A stretch of 64,000 nt of DNA from an uncultured Sphingorhabdus sp. Its GTDB lineage: Bacteria > Pseudomonadota > Alphaproteobacteria > Sphingomonadales > Sphingomonadaceae. The notes under the pieces were generated by a model that worked only from the letters and a program-made list of their open reading frames with translations, had not been told where the DNA came from and did no database searches. The stretch is taken from the NCBI GenBank assembly GCA_947492905.1, contig CANLOL010000001.1, positions 1,466,578 to 1,530,577 of the forward strand. The letters run 5' to 3'. The position numbers and the translations under genes were made by a program. Shown piece after piece: positions 1 to 7,041 of the stretch; the stretch's first letter is position 1, and each line of letters opens with the position of its first letter.

Positions 1-683
1 ATCTCTCCATTTCGTAGTTGCTGAAGTGGATAATCTCGTGGCTTTATCCATGTTCCATAATTTGTTACAGGTATAGCTCGACGGCTTCTGGTTTCCTGTT
101 CCTCTGCATCAAACCCCCAACTTGAAACAAGAGAGTTAGTGCATTTTCTTAGTGCTGCAAAAGCGCCTTTCATAGTTTTTGTATTTAATACTATGTCAGC
201 CGCTCTGCGTGTTTTGATACTAATGAAATCTATTGTGTCCTCGTCTTCTGGTGAGATCAAAAAATTAGAAATTTCTGATCCTTCTTCTGGAAAAGGTTTT
301 ATAGTTACAGAATTACTTATGATAACTGTTGGTATCTTTTTTCTACTGTTAGCTAATATTGTAGTGCCATTTTTAAAATTATAACTTTGCTCATCAAGCT
401 GAGAGCCAAATTTTATCGATGCTGGTCTTGTAGAGGAAGCTTTTTTCAAATGCTTACTGATAAATAATAACTCAAATCTATCACTTGGGCTAAACCTACT
501 GATATTAATGATTAAATTTTTGTCATCCTCGCCAAATGAGCGCGATAATGTGCATTCTTCCAAGGCATAGTCCATTACCCATTTGCTGCTAGGTTCTAAT
601 ATTATTGTATCTTTAGCAGCTAATATTGGATGTGATGAAATAGCTATAGCTGTAATTGAACATAGAGTAATATATTTAAACAT
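1..683 (-). CDS. Periplasmic TonB-C-terminal-like protein, 3' end cut by window edge
   Basis: The minus strand is open from an ATG at 681-683 to the window edge (227 codons, no stop reached). The first ~20 residues (MFKYITLCSITAIAISSHPI, then LAA) look like a secretory signal. The middle is a soluble domain with a DYALEEC motif near residue 40 and scattered Cys. The last visible residues read WIKPRDYPLQQLRNGE, matching the start of TonB C-terminal domains (YP..AL..G..G.V). Sphingomonads commonly carry such secreted proteins ending in a TonB-like domain. The reading as one of these is inference, since most of that domain lies outside the window. The next gene starts 55 bp upstream on the same strand, so co-transcription is possible. 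Confidence 0.7.
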   Translation of the reverse strand, partial: MFKYITLCSITAIAISSHPILAAKDTIILEPSSKWVMDYALEECTLSRSFGEDDKNLIINISRFSPSDRFELLFISKHLKKASSTRPASIKFGSQLDEQSYNFKNGTTILANSRKKIPTVIISNSVTIKPFPEEGSEISNFLISPEDEDTIDFISIKTRRAADIVLNTKTMKGAFAALRKCTNSLVSSWGFDAEEQETRSRRAIPVTNYGTWIKPRDYPLQQLRNGE

Positions 684-737
684 AGTTTTACTTCCCCGTA
701 TTACAGAGAAGCTTAATTAATTTTTCCTATATTTCAA

Positions 738-1406
738 TTATTTTTTCTTGCCCAATATTCCGCCCAAGGTTTTAAGTGGGTTTTTGCGGACTTTATTTTC
801 TTCGGCAGCCATATATTTGAAAATCCCATCCATGGTTTTTTCTGTTACATGATCGGTAAGATTATCGTTGGAAATGCCCAATTTTGCGACAGGCCCAACG
901 CTGCTTAATTTGCCCAATTGGTCAAATGCACCCACATCACCCATGGCCTTTACAACAAGAGGGCGAATTTTCTCACGAAGACTATCACCGCTGCTATCTC
1001 TTAGATAGTTGGTAGCCCCATTTTTCTTGCCCACAATGCCTACACCATCGCTAAGGCTTAGACCATTGATAGCCTCGCGGAATATAGGTTTGGCTTCTTT
1101 AGCGGCAAGGCTAGCCGCATCATTCATGCTTTTGGTAAGGTCTTTTGTAAGGCCAGACTTGCTAGTGAATTTCAGCAATCCGCTTGCTTTCTTCAAAGGC
1201 CCAGGCAGCAATATGCGTACAGCCTTATCAGCAAAGAAAGCGCCTGGCTGCGCTAATTTATCAAGCGCATTATCAGAGGCCCCAGCAAGTAGATTATTGA
1301 CACCGCTGGTTTGTGCTACTGCTGGCGTTATAACTGGAGGAGAGATAGAAAGCGAGGTCGCAAAAGCTAGGCCTAATGTAATGGCGAGGGTGACATTGTA
1401 ACGCAT
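738..1406 (-). CDS. DUF4197 domain exported protein
   Basis: A 222-residue protein with a signal peptide of about 31 residues ending AVAQ, so it is probably periplasmic or membrane-attached. The mature part follows the DUF4197 pattern: a hydrophobic RILLPGPLKKASG stretch near residue 65, a MNDAASLAAKEAKPIFREAI helix, a GATNYLRDSSGDSLREKIRP block, and the C-terminal VTEKTMDGIFKYMAAEENK region followed by IRxNP-like VRKNPLKTLGGILG. The family's biochemical role is not known to me. GGAGTT precedes the ATG at a good distance. It lies upstream of, and in the same direction as, the cut-off TonB-like gene. Length is normal for the family. Confidence 0.85.
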   Translation of the reverse strand: MRYNVTLAITLGLAFATSLSISPPVITPAVAQTSGVNNLLAGASDNALDKLAQPGAFFADKAVRILLPGPLKKASGLLKFTSKSGLTKDLTKSMNDAASLAAKEAKPIFREAINGLSLSDGVGIVGKKNGATNYLRDSSGDSLREKIRPLVVKAMGDVGAFDQLGKLSSVGPVAKLGISNDNLTDHVTEKTMDGIFKYMAAEENKVRKNPLKTLGGILGKKK

Positions 1407-1527
1407 AATAACTCCTATGTTTTTTACAGCATAGCACAGTATTTTCTATATGAATGTAAATTGATGTTAATTGCATGCAGATAATAGCCATATTTGACCG
1501 CATCATATGTTTCTGTGATAATGACAG

Positions 1528-2490
1528 ATGAAAAAAATTCTCAGCTATATAGCTCTCATTTTCCTGTTCATTTTAATCATCGCTGCATTTTTACTTTATG
1601 CTGGTGATACAGACCGTGATGAGATGATTGACAAATATAGCAATGCACAATCAAAATTTATAGATGATGGTCATGGCGGTCAAATCCATTACCGCGAAGA
1701 AGGAAATAGTGCAGGGCCTGCCATATTACTGGTCCATGGTGCAAACAGCCATTTGCAGACGTGGGAGAGTGTCGTTGACAATCTTAAAAGCAAATATCGT
1801 ATAATATCCTATGATCAACCGGGACATGGCCTAAGTGGGCGCGCAGGCAATGATGATTATAGCGGCGATGCTATGGCTGCGGCGGGCGTGAAAATATTAG
1901 ACACGCTTGGCGTCGAGAAAGCTGTGTGGGTTGGTAATAGCATGGGGGGATGGGTATCATGGCGCGCGGGGCTTAAATATCCTGATTATGTGTCATCATT
2001 GGTGTTGATGAATGCATCTGGTGCACAAGATGGAGAGAAGATTGAACCTTATTTGGGCGCTAAATTAATGCAAACCAGTATCGGGCAAGCCATATTACCC
2101 TATGTGGCGCCGCGATTCATTGTGAAACAGTCATTACAGCAAAGCGTGTCCGACCCAGAAGTGATGCATAAAGAATTAGTAACGCGCTATTGGGAGCTGG
2201 TTCGTTTTCCAACCAATAGGCAAGCCACTATTGAGCGAAGTCGGGCCGATCGAGAGCCAGAAAAATGGGATGAAATTGATTCGATAAATGCACCTACCCT
2301 TATATTATGGGGCGAAGAAGATAGGGTGATTCCAGTGTCGCATGCAAAATTGTTCAAGAATAAAATAAAAAATAGTGAAATGATTATTTATTCGAACATA
2401 GGGCATTTGCCTATGGAAGAAAATCCCGACCAAGTGAGCAAGGATATAGATCGATTTATTTCTAGTCAAAATATTGAAAAGCAAGAATAA
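1528..2490 (+). CDS. Membrane-anchored alpha/beta hydrolase
   Basis: A 320-residue alpha/beta-hydrolase-fold protein. Residues 5-25 are one hydrophobic segment that probably anchors it in the inner membrane. The oxyanion region is LLVHGAN (about 68-73), the nucleophile elbow is GNSMGG with Ser138, the acid is in LILWGEEDRVIP and the catalytic His is in NIGHLP near residue 290. This is the architecture of the MhpC/BphD-like hydrolases; substrate cannot be read from the sequence. The upstream gene diverges with a 121-bp gap. There is no strong Shine-Dalgarno, but ATG followed by a Lys-Lys hydrophobic leader makes this start likely. Confidence 0.88.
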   Translation: MKKILSYIALIFLFILIIAAFLLYAGDTDRDEMIDKYSNAQSKFIDDGHGGQIHYREEGNSAGPAILLVHGANSHLQTWESVVDNLKSKYRIISYDQPGHGLSGRAGNDDYSGDAMAAAGVKILDTLGVEKAVWVGNSMGGWVSWRAGLKYPDYVSSLVLMNASGAQDGEKIEPYLGAKLMQTSIGQAILPYVAPRFIVKQSLQQSVSDPEVMHKELVTRYWELVRFPTNRQATIERSRADREPEKWDEIDSINAPTLILWGEEDRVIPVSHAKLFKNKIKNSEMIIYSNIGHLPMEENPDQVSKDIDRFISSQNIEKQE

Positions 2491-2632
2491 TATATATCAA
2501 TAATTTTTGTCATATCGCGCAATAAGCTTGTTAAAAAAAGTTACATATTTGCTGTTGCAAATTTTGCAACTAAGAGCATTATTTATTCAATTGTATCTTT
2601 CGTGTGAAACATTATTTCAATCATCAGACAGG

Positions 2633-2664
2633 TAATCAAGCGCATCAAAAAGTTGATTTGATTA
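2633..2664. repeat. Nested inverted repeat upstream of a small peptide gene
   Basis: Outer arms TAATCAA (2633-2639) and TTGATTA (2658-2664) enclose inner arms ATCAA (2644-2648) and TTGAT (2653-2657). It can form a hairpin with a short bulge. No T-run follows, so it is more likely an operator or an mRNA structure than a terminator. It lies 49 bp before the ATG of the 23-codon gene at 2714. Confidence 0.5.
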
Positions 2665-2713
2665 CATGTCGAGATTGAAACCGAACAAGATGTTAACATT
2701 AAAGGAATAAAAA

Positions 2714-2785
2714 ATGAAAAAATTAGTAAGCTTCGTAGCAGCCGTAACAGCCAGCAGCATTCTTTTTTCTGTAACAGTTGTATAA
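2714..2785 (+). CDS. Small hydrophobic leader-like peptide, 23 aa
   Basis: An ATG preceded by AAAGGAA at ideal spacing opens a 23-codon frame, MKKLVSFVAAVTASSILFSV then TVV and stop. It has the composition of a signal peptide or single-pass membrane peptide: two Lys at the N-terminus and then an uninterrupted hydrophobic stretch. A strong rho-independent terminator follows at 2852-2876, so this may be a one-gene transcript. It could be a stand-alone small membrane protein, the surviving 5' end of a longer secreted protein, or the coding part of a small RNA. I do not recognise a family. The 477-bp stretch between the flanking hydrolase genes holds only this, the nested inverted repeat and the terminator. 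Confidence 0.5.
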   Translation: MKKLVSFVAAVTASSILFSVTVV

Positions 2786-2851
2786 TTAAAATTGTCACAG
2801 AGTTCCATTTCGGAAACCAAAATAGCGCATCGCGCTACCATAAAATAAAAA

Positions 2852-2876
2852 GGCCCTTATGATTGAGGGCTTTTTT
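2852..2876 (+). terminator. Rho-independent terminator after the 23-aa peptide gene
   Basis: GCCCT (2853-2857) pairs with AGGGC (2866-2870) around an 8-nt loop and is followed by six T. The A-rich stretch before the stem extends the pairing and may let it work in both directions. Confidence 0.8.
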
Positions 2877-2967
2877 ATTGTCTAAATCCAGAAGTTTATC
2901 CAATCATATTATAATTTTGTTTAACTGTACCATGAATTGCCCTAGCATAAAGGTTAGGGAGAGAGTG

Positions 2968-3879
2968 ATGGTCAGTTTAAGAGCCTCGATAACGCAATTT
3001 TATTTGCGGCGGTCTAAATATAAGAAAATCTTCTCAGCAGAAGGCGGCGGTGAGGCCGCTATGGACAAGCTTCATAATATAGCAGCAGCATTGCCTAGCA
3101 GTGGGTTTCGCAAAAAATATGACGTCAGTGAAGAACAATTTGCAGGGCAGAGCGTTTATACGGTTTCTCCTGAATCCCCTCATTCAGCTAATGGCAAAAT
3201 TAAGACTATATTATATCTGCACGGTGGCGGATATGTAGGTGCTATATCCCCATTTCATTGGATGCTCATTGGCAGTTTGGTGAAACGGCTTGGCGTTACC
3301 GTGATTGTGCCTTTTTATCCCAGAGCCCCCAAAAATAATGTCGATGCCAATTTCGCATTCATGATGCCGCTCTATGATGAATTGATGACGCGCTATGATC
3401 CAAAATCTATGATGGTGATGGGCGATAGCGCAGGCGCTGGCCTATCATTAGCGCTTACGCAGCAATTAATTGCTCAGGATAAAGTGCCGCCTGCTAAAGT
3501 CACATTGTTATCGCCTTGGCTGGATGCACGCGGCAATGACCCGTTGCAAATAGCGATTGAGAAAAATGATTGTATCCTAGGAATTGCGGGTCTTCAAGCA
3601 GCAGGCAAGGCTTATGCAGGTGATAATTCTCTTACAGACCCTCGCGTTTCCCCTGGGCTAGCATCCCTGTCAAAATTACCGCCAATAGCAATGTTTGCGG
3701 GGACTTATGATATATTGATAACCGATGCGCGCAGCTTTAAAACGCGCGTGGATACTAGCGAAACAGCGGTTGATTTAAGCTATTATGAATATGAAAAAAT
3801 GCATCATGTGTGGATGTTGATACCATGTCCAGAAACATATCAATGCTTAGATCAAATAGAAGCATTTTGCGCATCTTGA
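2968..3879 (+). CDS. HSL-family (type IV) esterase/lipase
   Basis: A 303-residue cytoplasmic alpha/beta hydrolase of the hormone-sensitive-lipase group. The oxyanion motif HGGGY is at about residues 85-89 and the nucleophile motif GDSAG (Ser154) follows in the canonical order. Later come an Asp in AGTYDILITDA and a His in KMHHVWM near the C-terminus, completing the triad. Such enzymes cut short- or medium-chain esters; the natural substrate is unknown here. I chose ATG 2968 because AGGGAGAG sits 5-10 bases upstream and MVSLRASITQ begins the conserved part. Reading from further upstream would run into the terminator hairpin at 2852-2876. Confidence 0.88.
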   Translation: MVSLRASITQFYLRRSKYKKIFSAEGGGEAAMDKLHNIAAALPSSGFRKKYDVSEEQFAGQSVYTVSPESPHSANGKIKTILYLHGGGYVGAISPFHWMLIGSLVKRLGVTVIVPFYPRAPKNNVDANFAFMMPLYDELMTRYDPKSMMVMGDSAGAGLSLALTQQLIAQDKVPPAKVTLLSPWLDARGNDPLQIAIEKNDCILGIAGLQAAGKAYAGDNSLTDPRVSPGLASLSKLPPIAMFAGTYDILITDARSFKTRVDTSETAVDLSYYEYEKMHHVWMLIPCPETYQCLDQIEAFCAS

Positions 3880-3973
3880 TAATCACCACATCTTGATAGT
3901 CGGCGCTTCCTGAAATTAGACCAAAGCAATTTTTAGCGTCGCAATAGCTTTGACAGCAATGGGAAGTGTTGGT

Positions 3974-4567
3974 TTATTTTATATCCACTATGCTAGTCAT
4001 TGCCTTGTCTGGATGTTTTGGCGTTACGCTTTTATAATGTTTTTCTAAAATCGCCATGTCTGCATTATAATCGCCGCTAACTTCAAAGGATTCGAGCAAT
4101 CCCCCAGTTTTTTTGCCATAATCCATCATTCCAACGACGATAGGAACATTGGCGGCTTTAGCGATATGATAAAAGCCTGTTTTCCATTGCTTCACATTAC
4201 TGCGTGTGCCTTCTGGTGCGATGGTAAGCATAAATTCGCTGCGTTTTGAAAATATATCAACCATTTGGGCTACATAATCTTTTTTGGTCGAGCGATCGAC
4301 TGGGACGCCGCCCATATCCAATAGAAAATTTTTCCACGGCCAACGAAAGAGGGATTTTTTTGCCATAAAATGTGGTTGCATGCCCAGCTCATGACATAGC
4401 CCAATGAAATAGAGAAAGTCCCAATTGCTCGTATGTGGAGCGGCAACCAATACAAAGCGCCTATCCTTTGGCACTTCACCAATAGCGGACCAACCATGCC
4501 TTTTATACAGCCATACAATAGCGCGCTTGAATAGGCGTGATAATAATGTTGGTGTTCTTTCATCCAT
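3974..4567 (-). CDS. Lysophospholipid (1-acylglycerol-3-phosphate type) acyltransferase
   Basis: A 197-residue protein of the PlsC/LPLAT superfamily. The catalytic HX4D motif is HTSNWD at residues 45-50 and the acceptor-binding motif is APEGTRS near residue 119. It is shorter than classical PlsC (about 240 residues) and closer to the compact LPLATs that acylate diverse lysolipids. It probably acts at the inner face of the cytoplasmic membrane. AGGAGAAA lies about 10 bases before the ATG. It diverges from the beta-ketoacyl synthase gene across 142 bp, so a link to fatty-acid or lipid synthesis is plausible but is inference. Confidence 0.88.
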   Translation of the reverse strand: MDERTPTLLSRLFKRAIVWLYKRHGWSAIGEVPKDRRFVLVAAPHTSNWDFLYFIGLCHELGMQPHFMAKKSLFRWPWKNFLLDMGGVPVDRSTKKDYVAQMVDIFSKRSEFMLTIAPEGTRSNVKQWKTGFYHIAKAANVPIVVGMMDYGKKTGGLLESFEVSGDYNADMAILEKHYKSVTPKHPDKAMTSIVDIK

Positions 4568-4709
4568 GGCGAATAATTTCTCCTATAGATATGCTTGTGA
4601 ACATATTTAGTTAAAAGAGCAATTAGCTTGTCAAAAAATAATTGAGGGATTAAAACTATGCTTTGTTGATTGGCATTTGCTCTCAACAATAAGAAAAAAG
4701 GATATTTTA

Positions 4710-5837
4710 ATGTCTCACAATGTAGCTGTAATATCAGCAACAGGACTATTCACACCTGATCAAAGCATAAGCAATGAAGAGTTGGTTGAGAGCTTTAATC
4801 AATATGTTGATAAATTTAATAGCGAGAATGAAACTGCTATTAAAGCAGGTGATGTTGAGGCATTAACGCACAGCTCGGTGGAATTTATTGAAAAAGCGAG
4901 CGGCATTAAAGCACGCAATGTTCTCGATAAAGACAATATCTTAAACCCAGATGTCATGGTCCCCTTATTCCCTGAACGCCCAAATGAGCAATTATCCATA
5001 ATGGCTGAAATTGGCGTAAAAGCCTGTGAGCAAGCTTTAGCAGCAGCAGGCCGCGATGCGAAAGATGTGGATGCAATATTATGCGCTTGTTCCAATATGC
5101 AGCGCGCCTATCCAGCGGTTGCAGTTGAGATTCAAGATGCATTGGGCATGGAAGAAGCCTTTGGATTTGATATGAATGTTGCTTGTTCTTCGGCCACATT
5201 CGGTATTCAAACAGCCGTTGATTATATAAAATCTGGTAATGCTAAATCTGTGCTGGTGGTGAGCCCCGAAATAACTTCGGCGCATTTGAACTGGCGTGAT
5301 CGCGATAGTCATTTTATATTTGGCGATGTCGCTACGGCGGTATTGGTAGAGCAAAAAGACATAGCTCCCGATACGCATTGGGAGATATTGGGAACAAAAT
5401 TGAAAACCAAATTTAGCAATAATATTCGCAATAATTTTGGTTTCTTAAACCGTACAAGCCCAGAAACGCGCGATAATGCGGATAAATTATTTGTTCAAGA
5501 AGGGCGAAAAGTATTTAAAGAAGTGGTTCCTATGGTGGCTACAATGATTGGCGATCATGCCAATGCTCTGGATATTGATGCCACTGGTCTGCGCCGTCTA
5601 TGGCTGCACCAAGCCAATGCGGGAATGAACCGCCTAATTGCTCAGCGTGTTTTGGGACATGAAGCGAATGAAGATGAAAGCCCAACCGTGCTTGATAGCT
5701 ATGCGAATACATCTAGCGCGGGTTCTATTATTGCTTTTCATAGTCACTCACAGGATCTGAAAAGTGGCGATATTGGTTTGATTTGTTCTTTTGGGGCTGG
5801 TTATTCAGCGGGCAGCGTTTTTGTCAAAAAATCATAG
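4710..5837 (+). CDS. Beta-ketoacyl-ACP synthase III-like enzyme
   Basis: A 375-residue thiolase-fold enzyme of the FabH/KAS III type. The active-site Cys is in MNVACSSATFG (about residue 159), the His in LWLHQANAGMN and the Asn in SYANTSSAGS, giving the Cys-His-Asn triad in order. It is longer than E. coli FabH (317) because of an insertion near residues 30-90. Such long forms occur in alphaproteobacteria and may take part in fatty-acid initiation or in condensation of special acyl groups. The start at ATG 4710 has AAAAAAGGA upstream, and MSHNVAVISATG is the typical N-terminus. The end abuts the convergent PilZ gene with one base between. Confidence 0.88.
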   Translation: MSHNVAVISATGLFTPDQSISNEELVESFNQYVDKFNSENETAIKAGDVEALTHSSVEFIEKASGIKARNVLDKDNILNPDVMVPLFPERPNEQLSIMAEIGVKACEQALAAAGRDAKDVDAILCACSNMQRAYPAVAVEIQDALGMEEAFGFDMNVACSSATFGIQTAVDYIKSGNAKSVLVVSPEITSAHLNWRDRDSHFIFGDVATAVLVEQKDIAPDTHWEILGTKLKTKFSNNIRNNFGFLNRTSPETRDNADKLFVQEGRKVFKEVVPMVATMIGDHANALDIDATGLRRLWLHQANAGMNRLIAQRVLGHEANEDESPTVLDSYANTSSAGSIIAFHSHSQDLKSGDIGLICSFGAGYSAGSVFVKKS

Positions 5838-5838
5838 T

Positions 5839-6189
5839 TCACAGACTATTGTTCAGACTTTCTTGTTCCGCGAATACATCGCTAACATGATCTAATATTG
5901 CTGGATGCAATGGCACCAAAAAAGTACATCCATATAAATTCCCGCGGTGCCAAATAATATTGGCTTCTAATGATTGAAATCCGGGAATAGACAGGAAAAT
6001 ATCTTTATATAAATCAAAGGTGAATGATGTTTCCATACGAAACCCTGTTTCAGAAACATCTAAAACCTTCACCAATGATTTACTGCCGCCTATTGCTCTA
6101 GCATGAGCATCTATAGTTACATTTTTTCTGTCATATTGACGATCATTAAAATATTGATCTTCGCTTTGAGAAGAAGAATATGCGTTCAT
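5839..6189 (-). CDS. PilZ-domain protein
   Basis: A 116-residue protein made of one PilZ-like domain. RQYDRKNVTIDAHAR around residues 17-31 stands where the RxxxR c-di-GMP motif is expected, and DVSETGFRM (about 44-52) matches D/NxSxxG. Family members bind cyclic di-GMP and alter motility or envelope functions. The RxxxR motif is not perfect, so ligand binding is uncertain. The gene is the last of a minus-strand series after the two small peptides and the PspC gene, with a 91-bp gap, and could be read from the same sigma-54 promoter or from its own. Confidence 0.78.
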   Translation of the reverse strand: MNAYSSSQSEDQYFNDRQYDRKNVTIDAHARAIGGSKSLVKVLDVSETGFRMETSFTFDLYKDIFLSIPGFQSLEANIIWHRGNLYGCTFLVPLHPAILDHVSDVFAEQESLNNSL

Positions 6190-6280
6190 TATAAAATACC
6201 TGATATGAATATTTAATTATTCAAATATAGGTAAAAGTGATTAAAAAATTGTTATTCTATTATATCATTGAAATGAAATA

Positions 6281-6457
6281 TTAATTCATTATCAATGCTA
6301 AAATTAAGTAGATTAATAGCGGTGAGCCAACACCTACGATCGTTGCGATTACAAAAATTAATCTTACCATTGTAGCGTCAATATTGGCCCATTCGGATAA
6401 ACCACCGCATACACCGGCTAGTTTTTTGTTGGTTTTGCTTATTGCTAATTTGCTCAT
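6281..6457 (-). CDS. PspC-domain membrane protein
   Basis: A 58-residue protein that is essentially one PspC domain. It has the hallmark KLAGVCGGLSEWANID at residues 11-26, then a hydrophobic segment of about 25 residues (VRLIFVIATIVGVGSPLLIY and on) to the C-terminus. In enterobacteria PspC is an inner-membrane activator in the phage-shock response, whose operon uses sigma-54 and PspF. The start at 6457 is chosen because AAGAGGAAAT precedes it; the upstream in-frame ATG has no such site. It follows peptide gene A by 45 bp on the same strand and so lies downstream of the sigma-54-type promoter at 6826-6842. No pspA, pspB or pspF is in the window. Confidence 0.88.
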   Translation of the reverse strand: MSKLAISKTNKKLAGVCGGLSEWANIDATMVRLIFVIATIVGVGSPLLIYLILALIMN

Positions 6458-6502
6458 TTTATTTCCTCTTATTAAAAGTTTGAATTTTGGGGATATGGAC
6501 AA

Positions 6503-6622
6503 TTATGCAAACATTGCTGCATGCGGAGAGATTGCTGGGCCAACGCTCATTCCGATAGTGACAGTAGCACAAAAAAGAGCGGCTACGATGCTGGCGATGT
6601 GATTTACGGTTGTGTCTGTCAT
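6503..6622 (-). CDS. Small membrane peptide A (FCA-TIGMS family), 39 aa
   Basis: A 39-codon frame beginning MTDTTVNHIASIVAALFCAT, then VTIGMSVGPAISPHAAMFA. AAAGGA precedes the ATG. It shares the core CA[ST][IV]TIGMS[IV][AG]PA with four other small genes at 6655, 8107, 8263 and 8403. It has a short polar N-terminus, one hydrophobic segment carrying a conserved Cys, and a Pro-containing tail, which suggests a single-pass inner-membrane peptide. It is the second gene after the sigma-54-type promoter at 6826, 32 bp after peptide B, and is followed by the PspC gene. I do not recognise a named family. Confidence 0.75.
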   Translation of the reverse strand: MTDTTVNHIASIVAALFCATVTIGMSVGPAISPHAAMFA

Positions 6623-6654
6623 AATATGTCCTTTGGTATTAAATATGAATTGGG

Positions 6655-6771
6655 TTAAGCGAATAATGCAGAGGTAGGGGCAAGTGCCGGAGCGATGCTC
6701 ATTCCGATTGTGATGCTTGCGCAAAAAAGAGCTGCGAAAATGCTGGTGAAATTTGTTGCTGTATCTGTCAT
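6655..6771 (-). CDS. Small membrane peptide B (FCA-TIGMS family), 38 aa
   Basis: A 38-codon frame with MTDTATNFTSIFAALFCASI at the N-terminus, then TIGMSIAPALAPTSALFA. AAAAGGAAA lies before the ATG. Compared with peptide E at 8403, most base changes are in third positions (for example ATT/ATC, TTT/TTC, GGA/GGC, CCG/CCA), a sign of selection on the protein. It is the first gene downstream of the sigma-54-type promoter at 6826-6842, with a leader of about 45 bases. Function is unknown; a membrane peptide made under stress is the working guess. Confidence 0.78.
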   Translation of the reverse strand: MTDTATNFTSIFAALFCASITIGMSIAPALAPTSALFA

Positions 6772-6825
6772 TTTTAAGTTTCCTTTTAATCTGTTGTGCC
6801 ACTTTCGTGGTGATACTGGATACAT

Positions 6826-6842
6826 TGCATAGGGCGTGCCAG
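6826..6842 (-). promoter_or_regulatory. Sigma-54 (RpoN) type -24/-12 promoter for peptides B-A and pspC
   Basis: The minus strand reads CTGGCACGCCCTATGCA, against the consensus YTGGCACG-N4-TTGCW, with one mismatch. GG and GC are in the invariant -24 and -12 positions. Predicted transcription would begin near 6815, giving a leader of about 45 bases before peptide B. The same kind of element stands before the second cluster at 8555-8571. Confidence 0.78.
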
Positions 6843-6860
6843 TTTTTGAAAATATAATAA

Positions 6861-6873
6861 TATCAATAATTTA
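6861..6873 (+). promoter_or_regulatory. Possible IHF site between promoter and upstream element
   Basis: TATCAATAATTTA fits WATCAANNNNTTR exactly and lies between the sigma-54 promoter and the upstream element, where a bend would be expected. The region is very AT-rich, so a chance match is possible, and I do not see an equally good match in the second copy. Confidence 0.35.
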
Positions 6874-6915
6874 CGAAATATTAGGAAATAATTCTGAGCA
6901 TTTTTCATAAAAGGA

Positions 6916-6983
6916 TTGGTGTAAAACCCTATATATTGGAAAAAATACCAATGCTAATCATGAAGATTTTCACCATTGGTTCA
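6916..6983. promoter_or_regulatory. Conserved upstream activating element, copy 1
   Basis: The 36 bp at 6916-6951 (starting TTGGTGTAAAACCCTATA, ending GGAAAAAATACCAA) match the 36 bp at 8645-8680 at 32 positions. Both begin 74 bases from the -24 end of their sigma-54 promoter. A second conserved block, ATGAANATTTTCA and following bases, occupies 6960-6983. TTGG...CCAA arms give local dyad symmetry. The first half resembles, from memory, the E. coli PspF site. Equal spacing and conservation amid diverged flanks argue for an enhancer-binding-protein site. Confidence 0.65.
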
Positions 6984-7041
6984 TAAAGACTTTGCTAATT
7001 ATCTAGGTTGACCATTTCTTAGGATGGTTTAGCCAGAAAAT

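Noticed and set aside
139-384. Plus-strand frame of 81 codons
   Set aside because: It lies inside the better-supported minus-strand TonB-like gene, which has a signal peptide and a continuous 227-codon frame.
2583-2798. Minus-strand 71-codon frame
   Set aside because: It covers the 23-codon gene and a hairpin; it lacks a ribosome site and has Leu/Cys/Ile-heavy composition.
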